Notes: a model not told the origin generated them from the letters alone. 64,000 nucleotides of DNA from Psychroserpens burtonensis DSM 12212 (GCF_000425305.1 NZ_AUDE01000014.1:62001-126000), one strand, 5' to 3'; shown: positions 1 through 9,408, counted from the stretch's first letter. Made by a program: numbers and translations.

Positions 1-2
1 CT

Positions 3-308
3 TTAGTCGAAGATTCTAAACTTCAAGTGTACACCAATAAAGGAAAAATAATTGGCATGAATGAGTTAGAATATGTTAACGGTAAAATTTATGCTAATCG
101 TTATCAAAAAAATGGAGTGGCCATTATAAACCCTAAAAATGGGGCTATCGAAGGTGTTATTGATTTTTCTCCATTGCATAATCTAGTGAAGCAACATCCA
201 GGTTTAGATGTACTCAATGGTATTGCTTACAATCCTGATACAAAAACACTTTTCGTCACAGGAAAACGTTGGGATAAACTATTTGAGGTTGAAGTTTTTG
301 AGAAATAG
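3..308 (+). CDS. Glutaminyl-peptide cyclotransferase, C-terminal part (5' end outside window)
   Basis: The frame is open from base 3 and ends at a TAG at 306-308, so only about the last 101 residues are present. The residues MNELEYVNGKIYANRYQ, a GVAIINPKNG turn, and the final LNGIAYNPDTKTLFVTGK followed by W-LFEVEV are the blade signatures of the glutamine cyclotransferase beta-propeller family (PF05096-like). Members cyclise N-terminal glutamine of peptides to pyroglutamate and are usually exported lipoproteins in Bacteroidetes; the export signal would lie upstream of the window. Assignment rests on motif recognition only, but the C-terminal pattern is distinctive. Confidence 0.85.
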   Translation, partial: LVEDSKLQVYTNKGKIIGMNELEYVNGKIYANRYQKNGVAIINPKNGAIEGVIDFSPLHNLVKQHPGLDVLNGIAYNPDTKTLFVTGKRWDKLFEVEVFEK

Positions 309-392
309 GCCAAACGTTTATTTCACTCACTTATAAGTACTGTTCACTCATTCTTACTTTCAAAATGATCTCTTCTTTTAGTTCTTTGAATC

Positions 393-1118
393 ATGAGAAC
401 GACACTAATCATAAATATTCCTAAACCTTGTCACGAAGACTGGAATCAAATGACAACACAACAAAAAGGTCGTCATTGCTCATCTTGCGAGAAAACTGTT
501 ATTGATTTTACTTCTAAAACAAATGAGCAAATTGTTAAAATATTTCTAACGTAAGGCAACCTTTGTGGACGATTTAAATCCATACAACTCAATAGAGAAC
601 TAGTCTTAAATCGGAAAGAAAAAAACAACTATTTAAGTTATGTTGCTTCTACCCTATTCGCTTTCTTGAGTTTTGGCACGGAAGATATCCAAGCCCAAGG
701 CAAATCAAGAATCGTAACAGTGGATTCTTTACAACTTCAAATGGTTAATTAGAAAACTGCGCCTTCAATTTTAAATGAACAACTAATAAAAGCCAGTATT
801 ATAGCAAAAATTGACGGATTACCATTGCCAGGAATTACCATAACCAATTTACGTTCAGAAATAAAAACCGAGTCAGACTTTGATGGCAACTTTTCAATGA
901 AAGCAAAAACGGGAGACACTATAAACATGAAATTTATTGGTATGTCTGATTATGATCTCTTCATAAATCAAAGTAGCGTTTACAAAATAGAACTTGACAA
1001 ATATCCTAATGATTGTGGTGAAAATTTAATATATGCAGGTGTTCCAGATTTCTATGAGATGAATAAATGTTTGAGACGTAAAGTAAAAAAAGAAGAACGC
1101 GAAAACATCAAAAACTGA
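393..1118 (+). pseudogene. Broken CarboxypepD_reg-like membrane protein with two in-frame stops
   Basis: From the ATG at 393 one single frame runs to the TGA at 1116-1118 (242 codons) and is interrupted only by TAA at 552-554 and TAG at 750-752. No frameshift is needed. The N-terminal part carries IPKPCHEDWNQM and a HCSSCEKTVIDFT cysteine motif. This is followed by a CGRF segment, a hydrophobic stretch around bases 640-690, and a carboxypeptidase-regulatory-like domain (LPGITITNLRSE, DFDGNFSMKAKTGDTI). This layout is known from Flavobacteriaceae proteins of unknown role. The codons on both sides of each stop keep the family pattern, so the nonsense changes look recent. If expressed, only a 53-residue stub would be made. 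Stop-codon readthrough is conceivable but nothing supports it. Confidence 0.8.
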
Positions 1119-1225
1119 GAATTAGAGCGTACATTAATAGGTGAATTGTTATATAACATCTCCAATATTTTCAGAAAGAAAGAATAATCCATACTTTTAA
1201 ATTTTTATTCTAGAAATTAAAAAGT

Positions 1226-1615
1226 ATGCAAATCTACGAGCAAGAACTCACGGTTACAAAAGACCAGTTAGACTTATTAAATCATGTCAATAATATAGAA
1301 TATGTACGTTGGGTTCAAGATATTGCTGCGGCACATTGGACTTTAAAATCCACTCAAGAGATAAGACTAAAATACTTCTGGGTGATGATGAGCCATCACA
1401 TTCAATATAAAGGAGAAGCGCTTTTAGGTGACACTCTTTTATTAAAAACATTCATACTACACTCTAAAGGCGCAAAATCCACTCGAGCAGTAGAGATATT
1501 CAATAAAACTACAGGAAAACTACTCACAACCTCAGAAACAGTCTGGTGTTTCATGTCTAGTGACACTAATAAACCAGCACGAATCCCAGAAGACGTTGCC
1601 AATTTATTCAGTTAA
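1226..1615 (+). CDS. Acyl-CoA thioesterase, hotdog fold (4HBT family)
   Basis: A 129-residue protein of normal length for a single hotdog domain. The N-terminal stretch LDLLNHVNNIEYVRWVQD matches the D..NHVNN..Y..W signature of 4-hydroxybenzoyl-CoA-thioesterase-like enzymes, with the catalytic Asp/His region around residues 15-22. The central TLLLKTFI and AVEIFN strands and the late TSETVWCFM strand fit the fold. Expected role: hydrolysis of short or medium acyl-CoA thioesters in the cytoplasm; the substrate cannot be read from sequence. It stands alone between a broken gene and a tandem duplication, with its own 107-base upstream gap. Confidence 0.85.
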   Translation: MQIYEQELTVTKDQLDLLNHVNNIEYVRWVQDIAAAHWTLKSTQEIRLKYFWVMMSHHIQYKGEALLGDTLLLKTFILHSKGAKSTRAVEIFNKTTGKLLTTSETVWCFMSSDTNKPARIPEDVANLFS

Positions 1616-1710
1616 AGAAACTCTAAAAGAGCTATTAAACTCTCTTAAATCTAATTTTATTCTCTTCGAAAATGTCTTAATTTGAGATATCGACCAATGA
1701 TTTCATCCGA

Positions 1711-2444
1711 TTGAAGTATTTAACAATTCTACTATTTACAGCCTCGTTTACCTCTAACGCTCAAACCATTAGTGGTTTTATCTACGATCATGAATCTACA
1801 ATAAAAGGGGTCAAACTTATAAACATAACTCAAAATATTTTAACATACTCTAACGAGAGCGGCCAATTTAAAATAGGAGTTAAACATAAAGACACACTTA
1901 CTATCAGTTCTTATTTTCATTCGCAACAAACCATCATACTATCACAGGACTATTTTGAAGAGGAAATCGTTATCGAACTTCAAAAAACCACTAATGCATT
2001 GGATGAAGTAAAAGTTACTAAAATTTTGGAAAAGAAATTTGATTCTATTGTCTTAACAACTGAGATTAAAAATCAACTCCCTAATGATATAAAAGCAGAC
2101 CTTATCTATACGGAATTCAACCCAGTAGCAATATAGATTTTATAGCTATTGGAAAACTTATTGGTAGTCTGTTTAAAAAGAAAAACAAAACTCCTGAAAT
2201 CGTTTATATCCAAATAGAAGATTTGATCACCTTATTTGAAAACAATAGGCTTTTTAATCAATCCTTGCTCATCTCAGAATTAAAAATACCGGCAGAATTA
2301 CAGTATTTGTTTTTTGAATATTGTAGTGCTCAAAACATAAATAAGACCCTTATTATGGAACATCGAGAGATTGAATTATTAGACTATTTAATTATTTCTA
2401 GCGAAGCATTCAACTCACTTTTAGCCAGACAAGTAGACGATTAA
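1711..2444 (+). pseudogene. Frameshifted copy of the CarboxypepD_reg-like secreted protein
   Basis: The frame from the TTG at 1711 encodes a signal peptide (LLFTASFTSNAQ) and a CarboxypepD_reg-like domain (TISGFIYDHESTIKGVKLIN), then ends early at 2134-2136. The rest of the protein (IDFIAIGKLIGSLFKKK, then the C-terminal half) continues in the next frame to 2444 and aligns with the intact neighbour at 2546-3283. The frame is restored by one additional C in the CCC run at 2121-2123, giving F-N-P-S-S-N-I-D-F. This is therefore a single-base deletion in a short homopolymer. It is either a real loss of function in the older copy or a sequencing error. Confidence 0.8.
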
Positions 2445-2545
2445 ATCAACAATATTACATATAGTAAGGCCGTTAAACTCTCTTAATATCTATTTTTATT
2501 CCTCTAAAATTTCTTAATTTTAAAATTCAATTAACAACCACGGTT

Positions 2546-3283
2546 TTGAAACATCTAAAATTACTTATTGTGCTTCTTTTACCCTTATTTACTGGAGCGC
2601 AATCTATAAAAGGTTTTATCTATGACAACGAAGCACCAATAATAGGCGCTAAAATCATTAATAGAACACAAAACATCTTAAGCTATTCTGATGATAAAGG
2701 CGTTTTCCAAATTGAGGCTCAGGCAAATGATGTGCTGGTAATTAACTCTTATTTTCATAGTCAAAAATTTATAAGTATTAATGCCTCTCATTTTGAAGAA
2801 GATATGGTTATCGAGCTCAAAAAAATCACGAATGAATTAGATCCAGTTGAAGTTAATCAGATTAAAGAAAAAATGTTTGATTCAATTGGATTAAGCACGA
2901 ATACGGCAAAGCAAGGACAAATAGCATTCAAAAAACGAACCTTTGGAAGTGGAGAAAACCTCCAACCTACTTTAGACCTTATTGCAGTTGCTAAATTAAT
3001 AGGAAACCTCTTTAAAAAGAAAAAAAGTGAACCTGATGTGGTTTATTTAGCTCCAGAGGACTTTATTATTCTTTTTGAAACGAATACCTACTTCAATCAG
3101 AAGTATTTAACTATTCAATTAGATATCCCAAAACCATATCAACAATTATTTTTTGATTATTGCAGCGCGCAACAATTGAATGCTACAATACTTAAAAAAG
3201 AAAATGAGTTTATGTTGGTTGACGCACTTTTAACGCACAGTGAAGCCTTTAAAAAAATACTTGAAGCTCATACTAAGAATTAG
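2546..3283 (+). CDS. Secreted CarboxypepD_reg-like domain protein, intact copy
   Basis: 245 residues from a TTG start, the same start codon and position as in the preceding copy. Residues 1-19 form a signal peptide (LLIVLLLPLFTGAQ). Residues 20-100 form a carboxypeptidase-regulatory-like beta-sandwich (SIKGFIYDNEAPIIGAKIIN, then a SYSDDKGVFQIEA strand pair). The C-terminal 140 residues include a basic FKKKKSEP patch and a region with FFDYCSAQQLNA that I cannot assign to a known domain. Such proteins are common, usually periplasmic or outer-membrane associated, in Flavobacteriaceae; their function is unknown. The gene is expressed, if at all, from the duplicated upstream region. Confidence 0.8.
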   Translation: MKHLKLLIVLLLPLFTGAQSIKGFIYDNEAPIIGAKIINRTQNILSYSDDKGVFQIEAQANDVLVINSYFHSQKFISINASHFEEDMVIELKKITNELDPVEVNQIKEKMFDSIGLSTNTAKQGQIAFKKRTFGSGENLQPTLDLIAVAKLIGNLFKKKKSEPDVVYLAPEDFIILFETNTYFNQKYLTIQLDIPKPYQQLFFDYCSAQQLNATILKKENEFMLVDALLTHSEAFKKILEAHTKN

Positions 3284-3331
3284 ATTTAAAACATTTTGTA
3301 GACAACCATAATAAAAGTTAACTACAAAAGT

Positions 3332-3339
3332 TATATTTG
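3332..3339 (+). promoter_or_regulatory. Bacteroidetes -7 element (TATATTTG)
   Basis: TATATTTG matches TAnnTTTG. It would place transcription start near 3345, downstream of the GTG at 3342, and so supports the ATG at 3399 as the start of the following lipoprotein. No clear -33 TTG is visible at the usual distance. Confidence 0.4.
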
Positions 3340-3398
3340 AGGTGTCTAAGGCACGTTTGATTATTTACTCAAACGCACTAGGTTTAGATTATTTTTTT

Positions 3399-4958
3399 AT
3401 GAAACGAATTATATACTTTCTATTTACAATTGGCATATTAATGTTCTGGAGCTCATGCAGAAAAGATTTTGATTTTGCGCCAAGTACGGGTAATCTAGAA
3501 TTTTCTAAAGACACCATCTATTTAGATACCATTTTTTCAAATATAGGATCAAGTACGTATAACCTAAAAGTCTATAACCGTAGTAATGATGATATTTCTA
3601 TTCCTACAGTACGTTTAAGCCAAGGTGAAAGTTCAAATTACAGATTAAATGTTGATGGTCTCCCTGGAAAAGAATTTGAAAACGTAGAGCTTTTAGCCAA
3701 TGATAGTCTGTTTATTTTTGTAGAAACTACAGCAGATATTCAAGCGCTCGCGCTAAACAGTTTAGAGTTTCTGTATACCGATGCTATTGAGTTTGATACT
3801 GGTACTAATTCCCAAAAAGTAGAATTGGTAACCCTTATAAAAGACGCAGTATTTATCTATCCAGATAGAGATAATACTACTGGTATCGTTGAAACCTTAA
3901 CGTTTGATGTAGATGGTAACGGTACGCAAGATGAAACAACACTTCAAGGTCGCTTTCTAGAAAATAACGAACTCACATTCACAAACGAAAAACCCTATGT
4001 TATTTATGGTTACGCAGCGGTCGGTGATGGAGATGTTTTAACTATTGAAGCTGGAGCACGTGTGCATTTCCATGCTAATTCTGGTTTATTGGTGACTAAT
4101 AATGCGTCATTAAAAGTTAATGGTGCTTTGAGCGCTGACCAAGAGCTTTTAGAAAGTGAAGTTATCTTTGAAGGTGACAGATTAGAACCACTTTTTGCTG
4201 ATGTTCCTGGACAATGGGGAACGATATGGTTGTTTAATGGTAGTGTAGATAATGATATTAATTATGCGACTATTAAAAATGGTACGGTTGGGATTTTAAG
4301 TGAGGGCAACCAAAATGCCATAGATGATAAATTAACGATAACAAACTCACAGATTTATAATTCTAGTAACTTCGGAATATTGGGTCGTGCGAGTTCTATT
4401 TCTGCAGAAAACGTGGTAATTAATGCTAGTGGACAATCCTCTTTTGCTGGAACTTTAGGCGGAAAGTACAGTTTCACACATTGCACAATCGCTAACTATT
4501 GGAATAATAGTTTTAGACAATTCCCAGCAGTATTTTTAAACAATTATGTTACTGATGAAAACAATATGAATATTGGTAATGATTTAATGGAAGCTAACTT
4601 CAACAACTGTATCATCTTTGGAAATGATAATCCAGAGATTGGTTTTGATAATATTTCTGACAACCTTTTCAATTTCAAGTTCACCAATTGCTTAATCCGT
4701 TTTCAGGACACTAGTGGTAACTTCTCGAGTAATGCCAACTATCTTATAAGTAATACAGATTTATACGAGGACTGTATTTTTAATAGCGATCCAGATTTCA
4801 AACTCCCGTTTGAAAACATGTTGATGATTGGTGAGAATTCTGCAGCTAATGGCGCTGGAAGCACGAGTTTTGAAATAACTAATGATATTTTAGGTGCAAC
4901 AAGACCATCTCCTCCAGATCTTGGCGCTTACAAGAGTACTCCTTTTACTGAGGACTGA
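3399..4958 (+). CDS. Large surface lipoprotein with beta-helix-like repeats
   Basis: 519 residues from the ATG at 3399. An upstream in-frame GTG at 3342 is rejected because the lipoprotein signal MKRIIYFLFTIGILMFWSSC starts at 3399 and a -7 element overlaps the earlier start. After the acylated Cys the mature protein begins RKDFDFAPSTGNLEF. The N-terminal 130 residues look like an Ig/ASPIC-type beta domain (TIYLDTIFSNIGSSTYNLKV). Residues about 190-480 are rich in short beta-strands with repeated N/G turns (GTVGILSEGN, GILGRASSI, NNCIIFGND), typical of right-handed parallel beta-helices. Homologues are found across Flavobacteriaceae without known function. Probable location: outer membrane, attached by lipid. 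Confidence 0.75.
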   Translation: MKRIIYFLFTIGILMFWSSCRKDFDFAPSTGNLEFSKDTIYLDTIFSNIGSSTYNLKVYNRSNDDISIPTVRLSQGESSNYRLNVDGLPGKEFENVELLANDSLFIFVETTADIQALALNSLEFLYTDAIEFDTGTNSQKVELVTLIKDAVFIYPDRDNTTGIVETLTFDVDGNGTQDETTLQGRFLENNELTFTNEKPYVIYGYAAVGDGDVLTIEAGARVHFHANSGLLVTNNASLKVNGALSADQELLESEVIFEGDRLEPLFADVPGQWGTIWLFNGSVDNDINYATIKNGTVGILSEGNQNAIDDKLTITNSQIYNSSNFGILGRASSISAENVVINASGQSSFAGTLGGKYSFTHCTIANYWNNSFRQFPAVFLNNYVTDENNMNIGNDLMEANFNNCIIFGNDNPEIGFDNISDNLFNFKFTNCLIRFQDTSGNFSSNANYLISNTDLYEDCIFNSDPDFKLPFENMLMIGENSAANGAGSTSFEITNDILGATRPSPPDLGAYKSTPFTED

Positions 4959-5130
4959 TTTATTCCAATTTATGACTAAAAAGAATCGATTTAATCTTTG
5001 TTGGTGTTTTTTACCGACAAGGCTAGAACTACTCTATACTACTGTTATAACTTAAAATTTTAGAAGCATACCGGAAGTCCTTAATAAGTCATATAATGAG
5101 ATTTCTCCTTTCGTCGAAATGGCATTATAC

Positions 5131-5167
5131 AAAAAAGACCCCATAGGTTTTAAAAGCCTATGAGGTC
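5131..5167 (-). terminator. Intrinsic terminator of glyA
   Basis: Read on the minus strand: GACCTCATAGGCTTTT, AAAACCTATGGGGTC, then a run of six T. The stem has about 12 pairs with one wobble and lies 47 bases after the glyA stop. Confidence 0.75.
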
Positions 5168-5213
5168 CAATTATAAATATCTACTTTAAAACTTAAAGGT
5201 TGTTTCTGTTGTT

Positions 5214-6485
5214 TTAAGCAAACAATGGCTTCCCGCCCATCATCTCATTCACTTGTAATGCAATCGCTTCTAGCTTTACATCATCTTCATAATTAGTAAT
5301 CGCTTGATCAATAAAATCAACAATCGATTCCATATCGCCTTCCTGTAAGCCTCTAGTAGTAATTGCTGCTGTACCGACTCTAATTCCTGAGGTCACGAAC
5401 GGACTCTTATCATCAAATGGCACCATGTTTTTATTCACTGTAATATCTGCTTTACCTAGAGCTTCTTCTGCAGCTTTACCTGTAATATCCTTATTTCTTA
5501 AATCAATAAGCATCATATGGTTATCTGTACCTCCAGAAATAATATGATAATCTCTATCTACAAATGCTTTTGCCATGGCTGCTGCATTATTTTTTACCTG
5601 CAACATGTAATGCATAAATTCATCAGTAAGCGCTTCACCAAATGCGATAGCTTTAGCAGCAATGATATGCATCAATGGTCCACCTTGATTACCTGGAAAT
5701 ACAGACGAATTTAACAACGAAGACATTTTTTTAAGATTTCCGTTTTTCAGTTTTAAACCAAAAGGATTATCAAAATCTTGTCCCATCATTATTAAGCCAC
5801 CTCTTGGCCCTCTTAATGTTTTGTGAGTTGTAGTTGTTATAATATGACAATGAGGTAACGGATCGTTTAAAATGCCTTTAGCTATTAAGCCTGATGGATG
5901 CGAAATATCTCCTAACAATAATGCACCAACACTATCTGCAATAACACGAAAACGCTTAAAATCAATATCACGAGAATAAGCAGAGGCTCCTGCAATAATC
6001 ATTTGAGGTTTTTCACGAGATGCAATCTCTTGAATTTTATCGTAGTTTAAAACACCTGTCTCCTCTTCTACTCCGTAAAATGTTGGGTTATATAATTTAC
6101 CAGAAAAGTTTACCGGAGATCCATGGGTTAAATGTCCACCATGCGACAAATCAAATCCTAAAATTTTATCTCCCGGATTTAAACAAGCTGAAAAAACTGC
6201 AGTATTTGCTTGACTTCCAGAGTGTGGTTGTACATTAGCATACACAGCACCAAATAAAGTTTTGGCTCTATCAATAGCAAGTTGCTCTACTTCATCAACG
6301 ATTTCACAACCACCGTAATAACGTTTACCTGGATAACCTTCGGCATATTTATTCGTTAGTACAGAACCTGCAGCTTCCATGACTTGGTCGCTTGCAAAAT
6401 TCTCTGAAGCAATAAGCTCTAAACCGTTTATTTGTCTGCTTTTTTCAGCATCTATAAGCTCAAAAATCTGTGAATCACGTTGCAT
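5214..6485 (-). CDS. glyA: Serine hydroxymethyltransferase
   Basis: 423 residues, full length. This PLP enzyme converts serine and tetrahydrofolate to glycine and 5,10-methylene-THF, the main one-carbon source. The PLP-binding motif [14 protein letters not shown] is present with the Schiff-base Lys at residue 222. The N-terminal LIASENFAS and [15 protein letters not shown] segments are the conserved substrate/folate-binding parts. The GDISHPSGL segment near residue 192 replaces the DMAHVAGL of enterobacterial enzymes, as is usual in this phylum. The gene is monocistronic, with its own -7 element (TACTTTTG at 6510-6517) and a strong terminator. Confidence 0.97.
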   Translation of the reverse strand: MQRDSQIFELIDAEKSRQINGLELIASENFASDQVMEAAGSVLTNKYAEGYPGKRYYGGCEIVDEVEQLAIDRAKTLFGAVYANVQPHSGSQANTAVFSACLNPGDKILGFDLSHGGHLTHGSPVNFSGKLYNPTFYGVEEETGVLNYDKIQEIASREKPQMIIAGASAYSRDIDFKRFRVIADSVGALLLGDISHPSGLIAKGILNDPLPHCHIITTTTHKTLRGPRGGLIMMGQDFDNPFGLKLKNGNLKKMSSLLNSSVFPGNQGGPLMHIIAAKAIAFGEALTDEFMHYMLQVKNNAAAMAKAFVDRDYHIISGGTDNHMMLIDLRNKDITGKAAEEALGKADITVNKNMVPFDDKSPFVTSGIRVGTAAITTRGLQEGDMESIVDFIDQAITNYEDDVKLEAIALQVNEMMGGKPLFA

Positions 6486-6509
6486 ATCTAAAGTTTAAAT
6501 TAAGTTTCA

Positions 6510-6517
6510 CAAAAGTA
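6510..6517 (-). promoter_or_regulatory. -7 element for glyA (TACTTTTG on the minus strand)
   Basis: Matches TAnnTTTG 25 bases before the glyA ATG. A -33 TTG at canonical spacing is not evident. Confidence 0.4.
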
Positions 6518-6641
6518 AGAAATCATGCTCTTAAAAGAGTTCAAATAAACAGATTTATAACAAACTTTTATGAGCATGTTATTAACAGTTAAATTATCCC
6601 TATTTTTTATACTTTTATGAGATTAAAATAAAAAAATTATG

Positions 6642-6649
6642 TAGGTTTG
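6642..6649 (+). promoter_or_regulatory. -7 element for fahA (TAGGTTTG)
   Basis: Matches TAnnTTTG 33 bases before the fahA ATG, in an A/T-rich region. The -33 element is not clear. Confidence 0.35.
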
Positions 6650-6682
6650 AATAGAAAATAAAATATAATAAAACTGTTATAC

Positions 6683-7975
6683 ATGCCATTATCTGCAAAT
6701 AATCCTGACCGTTCTTCGTGGTTGCACGTTGGAAAAAACTCTGATTTCCCAATTCAAAACATTCCGTTTGGAGTATTCTTAACTCGTGATGACATCATTA
6801 CTATTGGAACTAGAATAGGAGACACAGCCATTGACCTTGGTGCTTTACATCAACTTGGTTATTTTGAAGGAATCCCTTTAACAGATGATATTTTTCTTCA
6901 AGACACCTTGAATGACTTTATTGCAGATGGTAGAAAAACGTGGCGTTTAGTTCGTAATCGCATCGCTAAAATTTTTGATAACGAAAACGAAACACTTAAA
7001 AACAACAATCCACATAAAGAAATTGTGTTATTTCGTTTAGATGAAATTGAAATGCAATTACCTGTTCAGGTTGGTGATTATACCGATTTTTATGCTAGTA
7101 AAGAACATGCAACCAATGTAGGCACCATGTTTAGAGATCCTGACAATGCGTTATTACCAAATTGGGTCCACATGCCTGTTGGTTATCATGGTCGTAGTTC
7201 GTCTATTATTCCGTCGGGAATTCCTATTCATCGTCCGCAAGGGCAAACGATGCCAGAAGGTGCAAAAACTCCTGTTTTTGGTCCCTCTAAATTAGTTGAT
7301 TTTGAATTAGAAATGGCCTTCATTACAACAGATGCAAATGACTTGGGTGAACCAATTCCTATCGCTGAAGCTGAAGAATACATCTTTGGACTAGTGTTAT
7401 TTAATGACTGGTCTGCACGTGATATTCAAAAATGGGAATATGTACCATTAGGACCATTTTTAGGTAAGAGTTTTGCCTCTTCAATGTCGCCCTGGATTGT
7501 AACGCTTGATGCTCTAGAACCCTTTAGAGTTGAGAGCCCAAAACAAAATCCTAAACCACTTGAGTATTTGCAAACTAAGGGTAAAAAGAGTTTTGATATC
7601 AACTTAGAAGTTGGTATCAGACCAAAAGGTGCTAAGGAAACGACTGTTACTAAATCAAACTTTAAGTACATGTACTGGAATATGTCACAGCAGTTAGCGC
7701 ATCACACTGTAAATGGGTGTCCTGTGAATTCTGGAGATATGATGGGAAGTGGTACAATTTCTGGACCCACGCCAGATTCTTACGGATCTATGTTAGAGTT
7801 ATCATGGAAGGGCACAAAACCAGTAACAATGAAAGATGGTAGTGAGCGTAAATTCATAAATGATCATGATACAGTAATCATGAGAGGGTATTGTGAAAAT
7901 GACGGTACACGTATTGGATTTGGATCTGTGAAAACAGAATTATTACCTGTTTTTAATCCGAAGAAAAAGAAGTAG
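6683..7975 (+). CDS. fahA: Fumarylacetoacetase
   Basis: 430 residues, the usual length. Hydrolyses fumarylacetoacetate to fumarate and acetoacetate, the last step of tyrosine/homogentisate breakdown. Seen in sequence: the FAH N-terminal domain (residues 1-120); then DYTDFYASKEHATNVG with metal-binding Asp near 135 and the adjacent His; the PVGYHGRSSS active-site loop (165-174); the FELEMAF metal-binding Glu pair (about 208-210); and LFNDWSARDIQKWEYVPLG with Asp near 242. The C-terminal GSGTISGPTPDSYGSMLELSW is typical. The other tyrosine-degradation genes are not adjacent. A stem-loop with a T-rich tail follows the stop. Confidence 0.96.
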   Translation: MPLSANNPDRSSWLHVGKNSDFPIQNIPFGVFLTRDDIITIGTRIGDTAIDLGALHQLGYFEGIPLTDDIFLQDTLNDFIADGRKTWRLVRNRIAKIFDNENETLKNNNPHKEIVLFRLDEIEMQLPVQVGDYTDFYASKEHATNVGTMFRDPDNALLPNWVHMPVGYHGRSSSIIPSGIPIHRPQGQTMPEGAKTPVFGPSKLVDFELEMAFITTDANDLGEPIPIAEAEEYIFGLVLFNDWSARDIQKWEYVPLGPFLGKSFASSMSPWIVTLDALEPFRVESPKQNPKPLEYLQTKGKKSFDINLEVGIRPKGAKETTVTKSNFKYMYWNMSQQLAHHTVNGCPVNSGDMMGSGTISGPTPDSYGSMLELSWKGTKPVTMKDGSERKFINDHDTVIMRGYCENDGTRIGFGSVKTELLPVFNPKKKK

Positions 7976-8002
7976 TAGAAAAAATACAAAACTAGAACAT
8001 GG

Positions 8003-8052
8003 AAGCTTGAAGTTAGAAGGATATCCCTTTTAATTTCAAGCTTTTTATTTTA
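8003..8052 (+). terminator. Terminator-like inverted repeat after fahA
   Basis: AAGCTTGAA (8003-8011) pairs with TTCAAGCTT (8035-8043), followed by TTTATTTTAT. The stem is perfect over 9 pairs but the loop is long (23 bases). It is probably the fahA terminator, though repeats of this kind also occur as intergenic elements in flavobacteria. Confidence 0.5.
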
Positions 8053-8127
8053 TATGTTCTTCGGAATTTATAAAATATAAATGTTGCTTTTTTAGTATGG
8101 CACGTAATTTGGAATTACGAGTTTAAG

Positions 8128-8148
8128 ATCCCGAAACGAGTTCGGGAT
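8128..8148. repeat. Short perfect inverted repeat
   Basis: ATCCCGAA, loop ACGAG, TTCGGGAT. An 8-pair GC-containing stem in the gap before the first tandem lipoprotein. No T-run follows, so it is not an obvious terminator. Confidence 0.5.
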
Positions 8149-8160
8149 TAGTTCAACTAA

Positions 8161-8195
8161 CTATGTTGCTAAATCCTAAAGGATTTGCAACATAG
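8161..8195. repeat. 15-pair inverted repeat in the 5' untranslated region
   Basis: CTATGTTGC + AAATCC pairs with GGATTT + GCAACATAG around a TAAA loop, with one bulged T at 8170. It lies 22 bases before the ATG at 8218, so it would fold in the leader of the lipoprotein mRNA. It also swallows the alternative TTG start at 8185. Confidence 0.6.
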
Positions 8196-8217
8196 AGTTT
8201 CACTAAAATCTAGAATT

Positions 8218-9402
8218 ATGAAGCAATTACTACTCACAACAGTACTTCTTCTGGTACTAACATCATGTAGCGGAAGAAAACAAATTGAAAGCGCCATTAA
8301 TCATGGTAACTATGACCAAGCCATCAATGATGCGTTAAAAAAACTCGAAAACAACAAAGACAAAAAGCGTAAGCAGGACTATATCGTTATGCTTGAAGAT
8401 GCTTACTACAAAGTTTTAGAGGGAGATTTACTAGATGTTGTACATTTAAAAAAGGATGGAAATCCTGAGCAATACAAAACGATTTACGAAACTTATTTAG
8501 ACCTAGAAGCAAGACAAAATGCGATTAAGCGCGTCATGCCCTTACAAATAAATGGTAGAAATCTTGATTTAAAATTCAATGATTATACCTTGGAAATCAT
8601 CGACTACAGACATAAGACTTCAGAGTATTTAATTGGCCAAGGAATCATGCTTTTAGATTCTGAAGATAAGCACAAGGCTAGACAAGCATACGATATCTTT
8701 AGTTATATAGAACGTATCAATCCAAATTTTGAGGATACTCGAAGTCTTATGACCGAAGCTCACAATAAAGGCACCGATTATGTTATGGTTTCTATTGAAA
8801 ACCAAACAAGACAAATCATTCCGCAGCAATTAGAGGCCGATTTATTGAACTTTGACACGTACGGATTAAATCAATTTTGGACGGTTTATCACGCTCAGCA
8901 CATTTCCGAAGTCAACTATGATTTTGCAATGCAATTGCAATTAAAGCGCATTAATATTTCGCCAGAGCAAGTAAACTCTAGACAAGTATTAAAGCAAAAA
9001 AACATAGTTGATGGTTGGGAATATCAAACAGATACTCATGGTAATGTGATGGTGGATAGTCTAGGCAACAAAATAAAGATTGATAAGATTGTTACTATTA
9101 GAGCGCGATACTTTGAGGTTAATCAATTTAAATCAACGCAAGTTATTGCCGATGTGGTGTATACAAATTTAAGAACAAACCAAACCTTAGATGCTTTTGC
9201 TATTGATAGTGAGTTTGTATTTGAACATTTCTATGCAACTGTTAGAGGTGACCGAAGAGCTTTGAACAGACAAGAACATGCGTTAACTAGAAATAGAAGA
9301 CTCCTGTTCCCTAGCGATGCACAAATGGTGCATGACACTGGTGAAGATATCAAGTTAAAATTGAAAGATATTATTAGCTCTTATAGAATGAGAAGAGGCT
9401 AA
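8218..9402 (+). CDS. Lipoprotein of unknown function, first of a tandem pair
   Basis: 394 residues from the ATG at 8218. The in-frame TTG at 8185 is rejected because it lies in an inverted repeat and would put residues before the lipoprotein signal MKQLLLTTVLLLVLTSC. The mature part starts SGRKQIESAINHGNYDQAINDALKKL, a TPR-like helix-turn-helix. A long mixed helical/beta region follows, with the recurring motif HKARQAYDIFSYIERINPNFED, then LEADLLNFDTYGLNQFWTVYH and a C-terminal FEHFYATVRGDRRAL. It is about half identical to the next gene over the entire length. I do not recognise a named family; it is presumably anchored in the outer membrane. Confidence 0.75.
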   Translation: MKQLLLTTVLLLVLTSCSGRKQIESAINHGNYDQAINDALKKLENNKDKKRKQDYIVMLEDAYYKVLEGDLLDVVHLKKDGNPEQYKTIYETYLDLEARQNAIKRVMPLQINGRNLDLKFNDYTLEIIDYRHKTSEYLIGQGIMLLDSEDKHKARQAYDIFSYIERINPNFEDTRSLMTEAHNKGTDYVMVSIENQTRQIIPQQLEADLLNFDTYGLNQFWTVYHAQHISEVNYDFAMQLQLKRINISPEQVNSRQVLKQKNIVDGWEYQTDTHGNVMVDSLGNKIKIDKIVTIRARYFEVNQFKSTQVIADVVYTNLRTNQTLDAFAIDSEFVFEHFYATVRGDRRALNRQEHALTRNRRLLFPSDAQMVHDTGEDIKLKLKDIISSYRMRRG

Positions 9403-9408
9403 AGTTAG

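Larger units (their letters stand above)
1633..3283 (+). repeat. Tandem duplication of a secreted-protein gene together with its upstream region
   Basis: Two units of about 0.84 kb lie head to tail. Not only the reading frames (from 1711 and from 2546) but also the preceding 70 bases align: the blocks at 1634-1686 and 2473-2523 share TAAACTCTCTTAA, a TTTTATTC tract and TCTTAATTT in the same order and spacing. Both units begin with TTG. The upstream match shows that promoter and gene were copied as one unit. The first copy has since lost its frame, the second is intact. Confidence 0.8.

Noticed and set aside
393-1118. Stop-codon recoding (for example selenocysteine or readthrough) in the two-stop frame
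   Set aside because: The stops are TAA and TAG, no SECIS-like structure is seen after them, and other genes nearby are decaying too.
3342-3398. GTG start for the large lipoprotein
   Set aside because: It would put 19 polar residues before a perfect lipoprotein signal, and a -7 element overlaps it.
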